From: Dermatophagoides farinae
Taxonomy: Eukaryota; Arthropoda; Arachnida; Sarcoptiformes; Pyroglyphidae
Direction of reading: 5' to 3'
Assembly (NCBI RefSeq): GCF_024713945.1
Contig: NC_134678.1
Location: 1,612,001-1,676,000, forward strand
Length of the DNA: 64,000 bases
Shown in pieces: positions 22,260 through 35,965 of this stretch. The notes beneath the pieces were generated by a model, which was not told the origin of the DNA, did not search any database, and saw only the letters and a list, made by a program, of their open reading frames with translations. Every line of letters starts with the position of its first letter. Position 1 is the stretch's first letter. Both the position numbers and the translations under genes were made by a program.

Positions 22260-23747
22260 ATGGCAGCTACTACACCAACTGATGATAATAATGATGGACA
22301 ACAACAACAACAACAACAACAGATGATGGAAAACAATATGGAATTTAATATGGAAAATTTCCGTAATCTATATCAAGCTACAGAGAATCTATATGAAAAA
22401 TATTCACAAAATTGTCGCAATGATTTGGAACATAAATCATTACAAAAATTATTGGATGAATATAGGAAAAAATTTTCCATAAATAATGCTGAAAATCTTG
22501 ACCTGGTTTGTCAATTATTGGAAAAAACATTATCAAATGAATTATCATTAGTACGTGTCAATGATTTTCGTTTGATATATCGTTTTTTTGGTGATCTACA
22601 CGGTAGTTTCAGTGATTTAGCACATATACGAACATTGTTTTGGCGTAATGGTAACATACAGATTACTGGTAATCATTTTGTATTTTTAGGCGATTATGTT
22701 GATCGTGGTATACATGGATTCGAAGTGGTCATCTATTTATTCATGTTGAAAATAATGTATCCAGCTAATTTTACAATATTACGTGGTAATCATGAATTTT
22801 CCGACATGAATCGTCAATCATTTTTATTGGAAATGCGTTTAAAATTTGGTGATGAAATTGGCTATCAAATGTGGTCTAGAATTAATGTTGCATTTGGTTC
22901 ATTACCATTTGCGGCTATTATTTGTCAGAATATATTCGCCTGTCATGGTGGTATACCGAAACATTTTCATGATATGAGTCTAATTGAAGCGATTCCTAAA
23001 TCAATTATTAGTGATTTAGAAGAAAATAGTGTTGGATTTCAATTGGTTTGGAATGATTTCTATACAAAAGATTTGACTGCTTCAGGTGAATTTCCAAAGG
23101 AGCCAAAATATTTTAGAAGAAATTTTTTACGTGGTGCTGGTTTCGTTATTGGTAATAATGGTGCTGAAAGATTTTTAAATCGTTTTAATCTTGGATATAT
23201 TGTACGTGCACATCAATATCCATCATGTGAAACAACTGGCTATGATCATATACAATTATCCAATGGTGCAGTGTTTACATTATTTTCAAATTCAAGCTAT
23301 GTTGGTGATATTAACAATACAGCATATCTTTATATATCAGTTGTTGATGAAGAATTAAAAGTATTTCCATTAGTCGATTCACAACAAAGTGAAGAATTTT
23401 TCAATAAAAGTGAATTAATTGAACCAAATGATACTGTTGCCGCTTTAAAACATCGTGATCCATTCTTTTTTGCATTATTTGATCCATCTGAAATGGATGA
23501 TACAGAACAACAACAACAACAACAACAACAACGACAACAATCACCTCATCTATTATCACCATCTCCAGTTATAAAACAATCATCATTATCATCACCTGGT
23601 AAACAGCTAAAACAAAAACAACCACAAAAAGGACAAGATTTGGGACAAATACCGTTACCTTCATCATCATCATCATCATCATCATCGACACATGAACAAA
23701 GAAGACAAAAACGACGTCCACGTAGACAACGACGAAAAAAAAGGTGA
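22260..23747 (+). CDS. Divergent PPP-family serine/threonine phosphatase, intronless
   Basis: A single frame of 495 residues. All PPP metal and phosphate ligands are visible: FGDLHG, GDYVDRG, LRGNHE, CHGGI, LVWND and RAHQ, so the enzyme should dephosphorylate phospho-Ser/Thr. It is closest in pattern to PP1 (FLRGAGF for DRGVSF), but the loop that reads FSAPNYCGE in PP1 is FSNSSYVGD, keeping the Tyr and losing the Cys that microcystin attacks. The N-terminal 25 residues contain poly-Gln. The last ~80 carry poly-Gln, poly-Ser and an Arg/Lys-rich tail that could be a nuclear or RNA-binding signal. Absence of introns and the divergence suggest an old retrogene or a lineage-specific PP1 relative of the kind often expressed in testis. 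That last point is inference. Confidence 0.88.
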   Translation: MAATTPTDDNNDGQQQQQQQQMMENNMEFNMENFRNLYQATENLYEKYSQNCRNDLEHKSLQKLLDEYRKKFSINNAENLDLVCQLLEKTLSNELSLVRVNDFRLIYRFFGDLHGSFSDLAHIRTLFWRNGNIQITGNHFVFLGDYVDRGIHGFEVVIYLFMLKIMYPANFTILRGNHEFSDMNRQSFLLEMRLKFGDEIGYQMWSRINVAFGSLPFAAIICQNIFACHGGIPKHFHDMSLIEAIPKSIISDLEENSVGFQLVWNDFYTKDLTASGEFPKEPKYFRRNFLRGAGFVIGNNGAERFLNRFNLGYIVRAHQYPSCETTGYDHIQLSNGAVFTLFSNSSYVGDINNTAYLYISVVDEELKVFPLVDSQQSEEFFNKSELIEPNDTVAALKHRDPFFFALFDPSEMDDTEQQQQQQQQRQQSPHLLSPSPVIKQSSLSSPGKQLKQKQPQKGQDLGQIPLPSSSSSSSSSTHEQRRQKRRPRRQRRKKR

Positions 23748-24980
23748 TAAAAAAATAGTTTAAAAATCGTATGATTTTTGGAATCAAAAATTAATTGATT
23801 CTTTAAAAAAAAAATTCATATACACATACAATTATTCAACTAAATTAAATTGGTACAAAAAAATCGAATTGAATAAAAAATAAAAAACATTGCATTTCAA
23901 ATCAAACCACCACCATAATTTGAACTTCCATTAGCGGAAAAAAAATCCAGAGGGATTTTTTTGGTGGTGATCCATCCAAAATATTGTCCATAGCGATTAT
24001 TATAGTTATAACTGATTATTGATGTGTAGAGAGAGAGAGAAGCAAAAGAAAAAAAAAGTAGATCAAGCTCATCATCGAATGTTGTGTTGTTCAATGTAGT
24101 CGCCACCAAAGTTGCCAATTAGTATAAATAATGATGATGATGATGATAATGATCACATTTGAAAATGATTCACAAATACCGTCAATTTGTTCATGTTCAA
24201 TTCAAAAGTGAACCAATAATATAAACCAATGTGAGATTTTTTTTCCTGTCATTTTAAAAATTATATGTCAGCAAAAACACACACACATTTTCAAAATGAC
24301 CAAGTACTAAATGAATCAATCGGTTTTTTTTTGTTATGTAAATGAATCAACATTACGATTTAATGAATGAAATCATCATCATAATAAAGTGAAATAGCGA
24401 GTGAGAGTTACAATGTTTCTGTAAAAAAAAAAAAATAAATTTGTTTTTCTCTTTCTTGAAATGAAATCAATCTCCCTTCTGTATTTTTTTTTCGCAGTTT
24501 TATATAGGTTGACCATTAAATTAGCCGGATATGGTTTTTTTTTTGTTGTTGTTGTTGCTATATAGCAAACAACAACAACAACAACAGTCAGACATTTTAA
24601 TTTGGCCATGAGATGATTACTATTGACTAAGGCAAAAATTGAAAATTTGATGATTTTTCCAAAGTTACAGATGATGTATAAAATACATATATAATTGGTC
24701 AGAAAAATGATGACCGATTTAATCTAATATATATAACCACAACAACAACAACGACAAATAAAAATGGTAGCACCAAGCATCAAGTGTCAGTTGAAAGGGG
24801 AGACAAAGTCTGGAAAACATTTAGGACAAGATTACTAGGAAAAAAAATAAATAGTGCCAACTCTTTGAGCTCTAAATTTTTTTTTCTATATATCCTGAAG
24901 CAGGAATTTTTTTTATTATTATTTTATCATTATAATTCTATTTGGTTACCTATAGACATGAAAAGAAAAGATAATAACAA

Positions 24981-25045
<65 letters not shown>

Positions 25046-25695
25046 CGTGCGATAAATATTGACAGGTCATCGAATATAAATAAAAAAAAAAGATTGATCG
25101 ATCAATCCATACATACAATGATCAGTTTTTTGCTTCATATATCGTGTTCATTCATGTTCATGTTTGTGTTCGTGTTTGTTGTTGTTGTTGTTGTTTTTTT
25201 GTCTTTCATCATTTTTTTTTTTTTTTTGGATTGAAAATAAAAAATCATCATCAATCTTCCTGTTTTTCATCTAGCCATATGAGATAATCAAAAGCAAAAG
25301 CAAAAGCAAAAAAATACATGCATGCATGCATGTGTTCAAGCACGTTATTTTTTTTCATTTGTTTTGTATGGACAATAGATGATCGGAAGTTGTAATTATT
25401 ACCAACAACAACAACAACAAAAAATGATTTGTTGATGAAAAAAGATTATTATAATCATGTTGAATTTTTGTTGGTTCCATCCATGATTCCTTTTTTTTTG
25501 ATTTTATTCGCGAATCACCAATAATAATAATAATAATTGAAAACAAATGGATTGATAATATCAATTGATTCGAATGATGAAATTAATTTATTTGTAACAA
25601 AAAAAAAAACAAAATGGATAATGGAAATAATTATGGAACCATTTTTTTCACATCAATTATTATTGATCATATGTCCATATACATATTTCCTCGTA

Positions 25696-25727
<32 letters not shown>

Positions 25728-28700
25728 GGTTTTTTTTCCACATTTAATGATCTAAATATCGACTGATCCGAAATGAAATTATCCGAAAAATGAAGAAGGA
25801 GAAAAAGAAGAAGAAGAAAAAAATGTCGTACATATTTGCCCTGAAACCAAGAAAATTATTATTATAAAACAGAAAAAAAATCACTTGAATCATTCGGACT
25901 GGAAACTATTCGGCGCTGGCAACACACAGTATTTGTACATTGAACGACTGAACTAGACTGCGGTTTTTTTTTCAATTTTACTTTAGCTTTTCGGATCAAT
26001 CATAAGTGCTGCGGCCGTACAAAACATATCCAGATCAATATCTGATGATGGTATGGATGCAGAGAAGAAGAAGAAGAAGAAGAAAAAAAATTTAATTGAA
26101 TAAAAACAAAAAATTTCTACTCCCTGGGAAAATGTACATTACCGTGATCCGATTGAACGGAACAAAAACATCTATATGTGCCAAAAATCAAGCAAATAAA
26201 AAAAATTTTCTGTTTCAACTGTCAAACATCCATTGCAATTGACCTGATTGATAATTTTCAAGAATATGTAGCTACATATACAGAAAAAAATCAATGAACA
26301 TGGATATTTTTTTGTTGAAAAAAAAGAATTAATGAATGAAAAACGTGTCAGATGTCAAATGTCTATTTTTTTTAGCATATACACTGATGATGATGATGAT
26401 GATGATGGATTTCTTTGCACATTGTGTTTCATTTTTTTCATTTCATTTCAGTAGTAGTAGCTATTTATATTCACACATCAATTCGAACTAAATTGCCTTG
26501 TTGTAATTTGAATAAAATCAAATAAAATCAATCAATGAGCCGAGAAAAAATAAATAAATAAATGATCAAACATCATCATTATTTATTTATCAACGAAACA
26601 ACAACGACGATGACTACTTTTATTATTATTATAATAATTGGCCATTTTTGGAGTAGAGCAAAAAAAAAACAACCAAGTCAACGAATAGATAAATATGAAC
26701 TCGAATTTCAAAGTGAAAGAAGAAGAAGAAGAAGAAGAAGAAAAAATATTTGCTTAAATAGTAATCATCATCATAATTATTATGATGATTGTCATTATTC
26801 AATTGTCATTTGCTTTTTTTTCTTCTTCTTCTTCTTATTACAACGAAACACAATAATGATTGAGAAAAAAAATTGAACGATGAAACACACACACACATAC
26901 ACATTTATATTTACAAATAATGATGCTGATGATGATTGTTAATGAGGACGGTGATGATGATGATGATAGTCAATAAAATGAATTCAAGAATAAATCCACA
27001 ATCATTTGGGAATTGAATAATGTGTTTGTACATATATTATTATTTCATAATAATAGAACCTGTTGGTGTTGAATAGAATATCGAATGTCATTGAAAAAAA
27101 AATAATGAATAACATTTGGATTCATTTATTGAAAAAATGATGGCCAGTGCTTCTTTTTTTTCAATGGATAACTGAATGCAATTTGCCAAGATGAAAATTA
27201 GTTTTTGGCCTATCTGTTACTTGGACAATTGTCAATTTTTTTTCCATTCATTATTTCTATAAGATCTGGATCATCATCGTCAAATTTTTTTTTCACTATT
27301 ACAGAATGTTTAATATCATCAAACATCCATTAATCTATTGACATTCTCATCATCATCATCATCATAGCCATTCAATTGAATTTGATTCAAAACAATTTTT
27401 TTTTTGTCCACTGAAATCTCTCTTTCACATACACACATTTTTTCCATGGCCATATTTCATTATTGTTGAACAGTTTTTTTATTCATTTTCATTCATTTAA
27501 ACATCATTATTCTGATGTTATAAAGAATTCCAAACTCTCGAACATTTGTCCGAAATTTTCTCATCCACTGGTTATTAAATTGAGCGACAAAAAAAATAAA
27601 TTTTTTTTTTACTGCTACGAAAGAATTTAACATCTAAACATTACCAAAAAAATGGCATTTATTCGACCAACTACTAATCGACCAACCAGATAAAACCATG
27701 GATTTTTTTTTTGGTTTAATTTGGTTGGGCGGTGACGGGCAATATTTCATTTTCAATGTATAATGGTATGACGACAGTTTTATATTCTTGGCTTCATCAT
27801 CTTCAAAAGACATCAAAGAATTGGCAGAATTTATTATTATTAAATCTGCCATATAATAACGGTAAGAATCTGTAAACATATTTATCCACTAATAAAATAT
27901 ATAATTTACTTGCAAAGAATTTTTCATCATCATTTACTTTGAAATTCATTCATTCATTCATTCAGTAATTGATGACTGCATTCAAAATTTATATATAGAC
28001 ATACAGGGTAGAGTACCACTGCTCAAATATTATTATTGGTGATATATTTTGTTCATCAATCAGAAAAAAAAGATTGGCATCAACTTGCCATCGTTTTTTT
28101 CTTTTTTTTTTCTTTCTTTCTTTCTTTCATTCTCGATCGATTCTTGATTATAGAATTTGTTGATGAATGTAAGATTCTATAGCCACAGTCATTAAATAGA
28201 CAAACACCAGCAGACAGACACACACACACACACACTAAAAAACATTGACGAATTCATTCGAAATGTGAAAATTGAATTGCGCACACACACACACACTGAA
28301 ACAGAATTTTCTGCTTCTTTTTTTTTTGAAATTGTAATCGCGGAAATCTAATACAGTATGTTTTTGTCGTTTGGCCAAATTGAAATTCCACAACTTTTTT
28401 TCGTCTCCATCTTCATTCGTTTTGTTTGTTAATCACAAATATATTTTGTTCACATGTTTCATCTTGAAAAATTCCAATGAACAATTTATCAACGCCAACA
28501 GGCAATAATAAAGACAAGACGTTTATAATTGAATTATTATAATAAACAAATTGCAAAAAAAAAGTTTCCAGTTGCCTTATTTTTGTTGTTGTTGTTGTTT
28601 TTGATTTTGGCTAACCAAATGTTCAAATGTTGAATGAATGAATGAATATAGAAATTGATCATCGATTTACATCATCAATAATTTCAACAACAACAACAAC

Positions 28701-31048
28701 AACAAAAAACCTTCACAAGTTCTGTTTCTAACCTGATTTTTTTTTACCGCCAGAAAAAAAAGGTTTGTTTGTCTAATGAATGATTTGATAATAATTGTCC
28801 AGGATCATCAACATACATCAGACATTTTTTCATGGAATTTTTGTTTTTGTTTTGTTGTTTTAATATTTCAAATCAATCAATGTCATCGAATGAATGAATG
28901 AATATTGTGTGCATATGAAAATATAGAGTAGTTTATTCACGCAATACAACAGAAGGCAACAACGATATTCTATATCAGTCGATATTTTTTTTTTCTTTGT
29001 TACGGACCACACACACACCTTTCAACATTTCTGGAATTAGTAATCTTGGGTAACAAATAAATTTATGAATAACTTCCTTACTTCAAATACTTGTGTTTGT
29101 TTATGTCATTTGATGCCTTTATCGTGATCATCATCATCATCATCATCATCTTAAATCTCACATGTTCTTGATGATAATGTGTCCGGATCTCCGGTCACAT
29201 AATTTGATTGTAGAGCCATACAAAAAAAAAACAACAACATGAACATAATCTCACATTACATCAACATTTTTCTCTTTTTTCGGGCATTCGTTTCCTTGTT
29301 ATTATTTTTTTTTCTCTCGTTGTCCACACAAATCCCGATTAGTTGAAAAGATGATTGTTGAAATTTGAATCATTGAAAAAGTGTTTTTCAGACACAAAAT
29401 GTTCGTTTTTTCCCCTTCTTCGCATATACACCCCTTTTTATTATTGATTTTAAATCAATGAAAAAAAAATCTCCTCATCCTCCCCCTCCTAGCTCAAACA
29501 ATCATATCATCATTGGTTTTTTTGTTTTGTTTTGGATATCAATACTCTACGGAAATGGTGATTTTTTTTAGCTTTTTCTTTTCTTTTCATTGAAATCCTA
29601 CACTACTACAATCTACATGACCAGAAAAAAAACTCTTGTTTTTTATTTTTTCCACACTTAAAACGAAACCAAATATTTCATCGATTAAATTCAAGTTTCT
29701 ATTTTTTTTTTTCGTTTCGTTTCGTTTCGTATTGTATGATAAAAGACAGTAAGATAGTAGTAGTAAGTAGTGAGAAAAAAAAACACTCTGTCAGAAATGA
29801 TTTCGATCAACCGAGACGGAAACAGAAAATCTTGATGATGATGATGATGATGATGAAAGTTTTGTTTGTCCAAATGGTATTTTTTTTTCTTTTTGTTGTC
29901 CCTACATTTGTAAAAAAAAAAATAAAAATAAAAATTTCCGATCATAATCACAGGGGGAAAAAAAACACACACACACACACACACATGCAAATCAAGTCCG
30001 ACACTTGTCGATCTGACAATCAGTCCAAACAACAAGACAAGATATAATATTCCAGGTATTTTATTATTTTACAGAAAAATTGGAGAAAAGAGAAAATGAA
30101 AACTCCAATACGAAATATAGTGACGGAAACGATATATTTGAGAGAAAGACTTGAATGTTGTGATGCATGCGAAAAAAAAATTCGGGCACACAACAACAAC
30201 AACAAAAAAAAATTTGAAATTGAATGACCTGCCATTTCATCATCTTTTTATCTCCATTTCTAGATGTTTTTTTTTTAATTTGTTGCCGTATATACTCACA
30301 CACACATACACGGTAATATCGTTGAAAGTCGGAAATATTTTCCGTACTCAATCAACTGATTGAAGATTGGATTAAAATGAAAATTTTTTTCTTTTTTGAA
30401 GAGACCAAAAAAAAAAAAAAAATGATGATGATAATTTCTCTGAAGATAGATAGTGGGAAAAAAAGAGAGACAAAAGAGAATTAGAGATATGAAGGAATTT
30501 TCAAAAAAAAAAGAGAAAGATGATGATGATTTTCCAAAAGTGGGCAATGATGGTATGGTTTTTCTTTTCTTTTCTTTTTTTTTCATTTCTTTCGGTATTT
30601 GGTGGTTATGCATATCATATTGATGATTGTGCACAAGTTACAAACAACAACAACAACAACAGCGACAATCGAATCGATTTTTTTTTTTTGTTGTTGTTGT
30701 TGTTATTGGAACAAAAATATGAATAGTGGCCATACTGTGTGTGTGTGTTTGTTGATGTAGTTTTTGATACGAAATCATGTCATTGATGATGACACTATAT
30801 CCTTGTAATTATCACATATTTGGTCATCATCGATCTGTTTTTGTTTTCATATTTTTTTTTGTTTTTTTTTTTGTTTTCACATTCAAAATCTGTCCATGTT
30901 GATTGATTATTGTCTGATGTTGATGATCGAATTGTGTGAATTGTGTTGTGTTTGGTGAATATTCCCAGTTGAATTGATTCCATTTCCATTTGAAATAAAT
31001 CACTTGTTGATTTCATCATTTTTTTTCGCAAATTTTCTCATTTCAAAC
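23748..31048. other. 7.3-kb gene-poor region upstream of the CELF gene
   Basis: I find no protein-coding gene. Every open frame is short and made of simple-repeat codons: (GAT/CAT)n, (CAA)n, (GAA)n, (CA)n or homopolymer T/A. No tRNA or other RNA gene was recognised. Such a desert before a developmental RNA-binding gene is a plausible place for its 5' UTR exons and enhancers, but this cannot be shown from sequence alone. Small non-coding RNAs would be missed. Confidence 0.5.
24986..25044. repeat. (GT)n dinucleotide microsatellite
   Basis: A nearly 60-bp uninterrupted TG run, the longest dinucleotide repeat in the window. It can form Z-DNA and is probably length-polymorphic. Confidence 0.9.
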
Positions 31049-33941
31049 ATGACTTTAAAACCATCATCATCATCATTATTGAATGTTGAAAAATCTTCAA
31101 AATTAATCATTCAATCAGCTAGTCATTCAAATGATTTTATTTTGAATTCTTCCAGTGTTGAAATAGATAAAAACAACAAAAAAGAAGAAAAAGAAGAGCT
31201 AATTCAATCGATGGAATCCAAAATGATTATCACAAATAATCAATCAAGTACATCGAATGTATCAACAACTGTAGACGAATCAATGAAAATTGAAATAGAT
31301 ACCGATACAACTAATCAACCGATAAATACATCGGATACGGAAAGTGAACAAAATTGGAATGAAAATAACGTAGATAATGGTGATGGAAATACGAAAGAAG
31401 AAGATAGTCAGGTTGAAGATGAAATTGATGATGAAGATAAAATAATGGATTGCAATGGGAATGATCAAAAAAATTCAACGATTGAACAAAAATTTCCCGA
31501 TTCAGATGCAATCAAAATGTTTGTCGGTCAGATACCGAAAATATGGAATGAATCTGATTGTCATAAATTATTCAAAGAATTTGGTGAAATTTATTCATTA
31601 AAAGTATTAAGAGATAAAGAAAGTGGACAAAGTCGTGGATGTTGTTTTGTTACATTTTTTAATAGAAAATCAGCATTATCTGCCCAGGATGCATTACATA
31701 ATGTAAGAACATTGGAAGATATGCATAATCCAATACAGATGAAACCAGCTGATAGTGAAAATAAACAAGAGAGAAAAATTTTCATTGGAATGTTGTCGAA
31801 AAAATTTAATGAAATTGATGTTCGTCAAATGTTTACACGTTTTGGTAATATTGAAGAATGTCTGGTACTTCGCGATTTAAACGGTAATAGTAGAGGTAAG
31901 TTGATTTGATTTGATTTGATTTATTACGTTTTTCAATTCAATCTTTATATATTTTATTTATATCGAATGATTGTGCATAGGTTGTGCATTCGTAACATTC
32001 AGTACAAAACAATGTGCAATCAATTCAATTAAAACTATACATAATTCAATAACAATGGATGGTTGTTCATCACCGATTGTGGTTAAATTAGCTTCCAATA
32101 ATATTCAACAACAACAGATCACATCAGTCAATGGTAAACATCATCATCATCATCATCATTTACATCATCCATTATCTGCAAAAGATTTTTTCAATATCAA
32201 CAACAATAATAACAACAAAGAACAACAAATATCATCATCATCATCAGCATCATCGTCGACAAATGTAATAGCTCGAAAATTAGTGCCACGTATTTCGAAT
32301 GGTACAAAAAATCTTCTAAATAAAAATCATCAACATTCTTTATTTTTACATCCGGCTCATTCATGTATTGTTCATCCAACACCACAATTTGTATCGTTAG
32401 CAGCGGCTGCTGCTGCTGCTGTGGCCGCTGCAGCAGCTTCTACATCGACTACCAACAATAATATCAACATGGCTACATCGAATAGTGGTAGTAGCCAGAA
32501 TATGAATAGCACAACAGATTCTGGTTCCGGATCATCAGTAGTTTCATCTGGTTCATCAACACCGGCCAGTCATGGACATCCACATCATCGTCATTACCAT
32601 AATCATAATTATTCGAAGATTTCATCGTATCATCGACAATCTAATGGTCATCGTGATAAAAATGGTTCATCTTCAAATCAACAACAGCAACAACAATATC
32701 AATCAAATACGGCAGCAGCTGCAGCTGCAGCCGCTGCCGCTGCTACATTGGCATCAACGAATCCTTATCTTGCATTGGCAGCTGTTGCCGCTGCAGCTCA
32801 ACAACAAAAACATCAACCATCATCATCGACGACGACGACAACGAATCAATCTTCTCAACAGCAGCAACAACAACAATCGAATACCGATATGACATCATCA
32901 TCAATAATGAAAATGAATACAATAGCTACTAATACCAGCTCCGGAAATCATCCATCTATTTTTCCATCATTTTACAGTGATCCTTCAGTGAATCTTTTTA
33001 ATTATCCAAAAACGACAGCCAATGTTGCAATGTTAAAAAATACAGTTGGCCAACATTCCTTATTGTTCAATAATAATAATAATGAACAATTGATTGTTGA
33101 TCCACATCATCATCATCATCATCATCCATATCAACCATCATCGGATTATTATCCAATGGATCCATTGTATATGGTTACAAATTGTTGGCCTAGTCATCAA
33201 TCGGCCATCAATCATCCATCATCATTCTATTCAACAACAAATAATTGTTCACCATTTTTTGGTTCATTCTCACCTTCATTTGTGAGGGGCCATCACTATC
33301 ATCAGCATCATTCACCACATTTACATCAACTAACAAATGGAACATTTGGATTCGCACATTTAGGACCATATTTAGCACATCAATATAACAACAGTGTAAC
33401 ATCACCATCATCATCATTATTTGGGTCATCGACTCTAGGTGTGATAAATACTAATAATAATGTCGCTGGAAAATCAATCATCAATAATGGCGGAAGTAAT
33501 GGCAAATCAATAACGAAAAGTTTAACATCATCAACATCGACATGTTCATCATCGTCGTCATCATCAGCATCATCGAGTAACGTTAATATTGGTGTACATC
33601 ATCAGCAGCCACAAGTATTAGAAAATCAATCAACAATAATGAACAGTGCGGCTGTTGTGAATAAACAACCAGAAGGACCGGAAGGAGCCAATCTATTCAT
33701 CTATCATTTGCCATCAGAATTTGGTGATTTCGATCTTACAACAATGTTTTCATCATTCGGAAATATACTTTCAGCTAAAGTATTTGTTGATCGTTACACT
33801 AATCTATCCAAATGTTTTGGTTTTGTTTCCTATGATAATCCATCATCGGCACATGCTGCCATTCATATGATGAACGGTTTTCAAATTGGACCAAAAAGAC
33901 TGAAAGTTCAATTGAAAAGAAAACCAGAAAAGCCTTATTGA
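31049..33941 (+). CDS. CELF/Bruno-type RNA-binding protein with three RRMs
   Basis: Two coding exons (31049-31895 and 31981-33941) give 935 residues. RRM1 begins at about residue 152 ([17 protein letters not shown]), RRM2 at about 248 ([17 protein letters not shown]) and RRM3 at about 850 ([19 protein letters not shown]), ending [22 protein letters not shown]. This two-plus-one layout, [12 protein letters not shown] and the RRM3 sequence are diagnostic of CELF/Bruno proteins, which control alternative splicing, translation and mRNA decay through UG-rich elements. Vertebrate CELFs have about 490 residues. Here an acidic N-terminus of ~150 and a ~515-residue linker full of poly-His, poly-Ala, poly-Gln, poly-Asn and Ser runs double the length. 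The only intron splits RRM2 at the RG/CAF junction. The start is the first ATG of the frame; 5' UTR exons may lie upstream. Confidence 0.92.
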
Positions 33942-34536
33942 TTTTCGATTTTCCAATCATTTCATTTTATTATCAAATGATTTGAGTTTATTTATTAGGA
34001 TTTTCATATATATGTGGTCAACAGTTTTTTTTTCAATATTTTTTTCTTATAGCTGAAATATAATTTAAAAATAAACCAAAAAAAAGAAGATATTCCAAAA
34101 ATAGGATACGATCTTGTTTTCCCAATTATTTTTTTGTTTTTTTTTCTCAATTATAATGATATCTTATTTCAATAATTTAATTAACAAATACATGAACATT
34201 ATATTCTGATTTTGTTTTTTGTGCAAATTTTTCAATTTTTTCTCCTAATAATTATTTAAAAAATTAAAAATCGAATTTATCTAAAATAAAAAGAAAACAT
34301 CGAACATTTTTGAATTTGATTCATCATTATCGATACCATCGATATCGTGAATAATGAATTCTATATAATATGTTGTTGTCACATGTTTTGCTCACATATA
34401 TTTGTTGTTATTCTATTCTTGATTTTTTTTTCATTTCGAGTATTTGTAATTGTTTTTTTTTCTTTATTCATGTTGCAGACAAAAAAAATTATGATGATTA
34501 AATAAATTATTGATTGATTGATTTTGTTGTGTTCAA
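33942..34536. other. CELF 3' UTR and intergenic spacer
   Basis: AT-rich with T runs. A dyad TCATTATCGATA...TATCG..ATAATGA occupies about 34324-34357. No coding frame was seen. Confidence 0.45.
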
Positions 34537-35674
34537 ATGTCAAAACAATTATTGAATATTTTCGGTGTGTTTGATGTCAATTGTTCAAGATTATATTGTC
34601 ATTTACAATTACAGCTACCATTCTTGAATTTGGTACATGAAAATGGAAATTTCCTGCTGAAACATGTAGATAATGAACTGATTGTTACAATTTCAAACGA
34701 TGACAATGGCAATTTTCTACAGTTTCGTATACGAAAAACGGATAACTCTACACGGTCATTAATCATTGATGGATTCAATACTGAATTAAACAACATTGAT
34801 GATTGTATCTATCGTATTGAATTCGATTTGGCCGCCGCCAATATCAACGTTGACTTTGATCGAATGAAAAAATTGCTCGATTATTCATTACATAATGAAA
34901 ATAATTTGGAAATTTTTCCAGTTTTAAAATTTGAATTAAATAACGACGAATCTGATCTACTACTACCAAAATCGATTGAATTCGATAAATCTCTATTGCA
35001 AGTATTTGATCGTCCAAATCCAGAACTATTAAATGATTGGCTTTTTTGTCATAATCATTCCCATCATGAAGATGATAATAATGTTGATATTTTGTCATCA
35101 ATAAACGAAAATTATGGCCCATTAATTTTAGATCATATCGAACAAATTGTTCATCTTTTACAGAATGAATCGAATGAAATTTTGTTTGAATCGGTTAAAA
35201 ATAAAGACCATAGTTTGTTTATCAGACTTGGACAAAGGTAAGTTTTTATGGAAAAATTAATCATTTTTTTTAATTTTTTTGTTTTGTTTCTGTTTCAGAG
35301 ATTTTTATACAACATGTGAAGATTCAAAAATGGAAAACAAACAAATGATTCGAATAAAATTACAAAACTCTTTACTTGTATGGTATAAAATTTTTCTTCC
35401 ATCTGATATATCATTGAAATCTGATGCTCAAAATCATAATGATGTCATTTTATTGAAAAAATATAGAATGTCATTCACAACAGATTGGTATCTGATCACT
35501 GATGACCTATTTAAATTAATGGTAGATCAATTGAACATGAATTCGTATCAAATAAAACGATTATCATTGATTAAAAATTTCATCTTTAACAATCAGGATT
35601 TTGATAATGATGAATGTATACATGATCAATGTATGTTGAGTTTTCTACCATCTTATTCTATTATTACTTTGTAA
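34537..35674 (+). CDS. Unrecognised protein, about 358 residues
   Basis: Two exons (34537-35237, 35299-35674) join in phase. The protein is acidic, rich in Asn, Asp, Leu and Ile, without signal peptide, membrane segment or obvious catalytic motif. Predicted character is a mixed alpha/beta soluble protein with a strand-rich first third (LVHENGNFLLKHVDNEL, LIVTISN) and helical blocks later (IEQIVHLLQNESNEILF). Distinctive short strings are PNPELLNDWLFCHNH, where Trp, Cys and His could be part of a metal or ligand site, and MSFTTDWYLITDDLFKLMVDQLNM near the C-terminus. Clean splice sites and even composition support a real gene. I cannot name the family; a rapidly evolving adaptor is one guess. 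Confidence 0.6.
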
Positions 35675-35913
35675 TGTTGAAATAAATAAATGAATTTTTT
35701 TTTTAATTATAAAAATTTTGAAATTATAATTTCAAAAATTTCGAGTATTTGGATTCAAATAGTGGATCAATCAATCTACGTCTTATTAGGTGGAAATAGT
35801 TTCGAATATAATGCATCATTGAACGCGTTTTGTTGTTGTCACAATCAATTATAATTGATTGCAGCTGCAGATATCAATGATTTTTTTTTGCATTGTGATG
35901 TCATGATTATTAT

Positions 35914-35965
<52 letters not shown>

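Noticed and set aside
27634-27879. 81-codon minus-strand frame
   Set aside because: Composition is mixed, but no family, splice or promoter signal supports it.
29691-30047. Overlapping open frames on both strands
   Set aside because: Built from T/A runs and CAT/CA repeats in the gene-poor region; no protein-like features.
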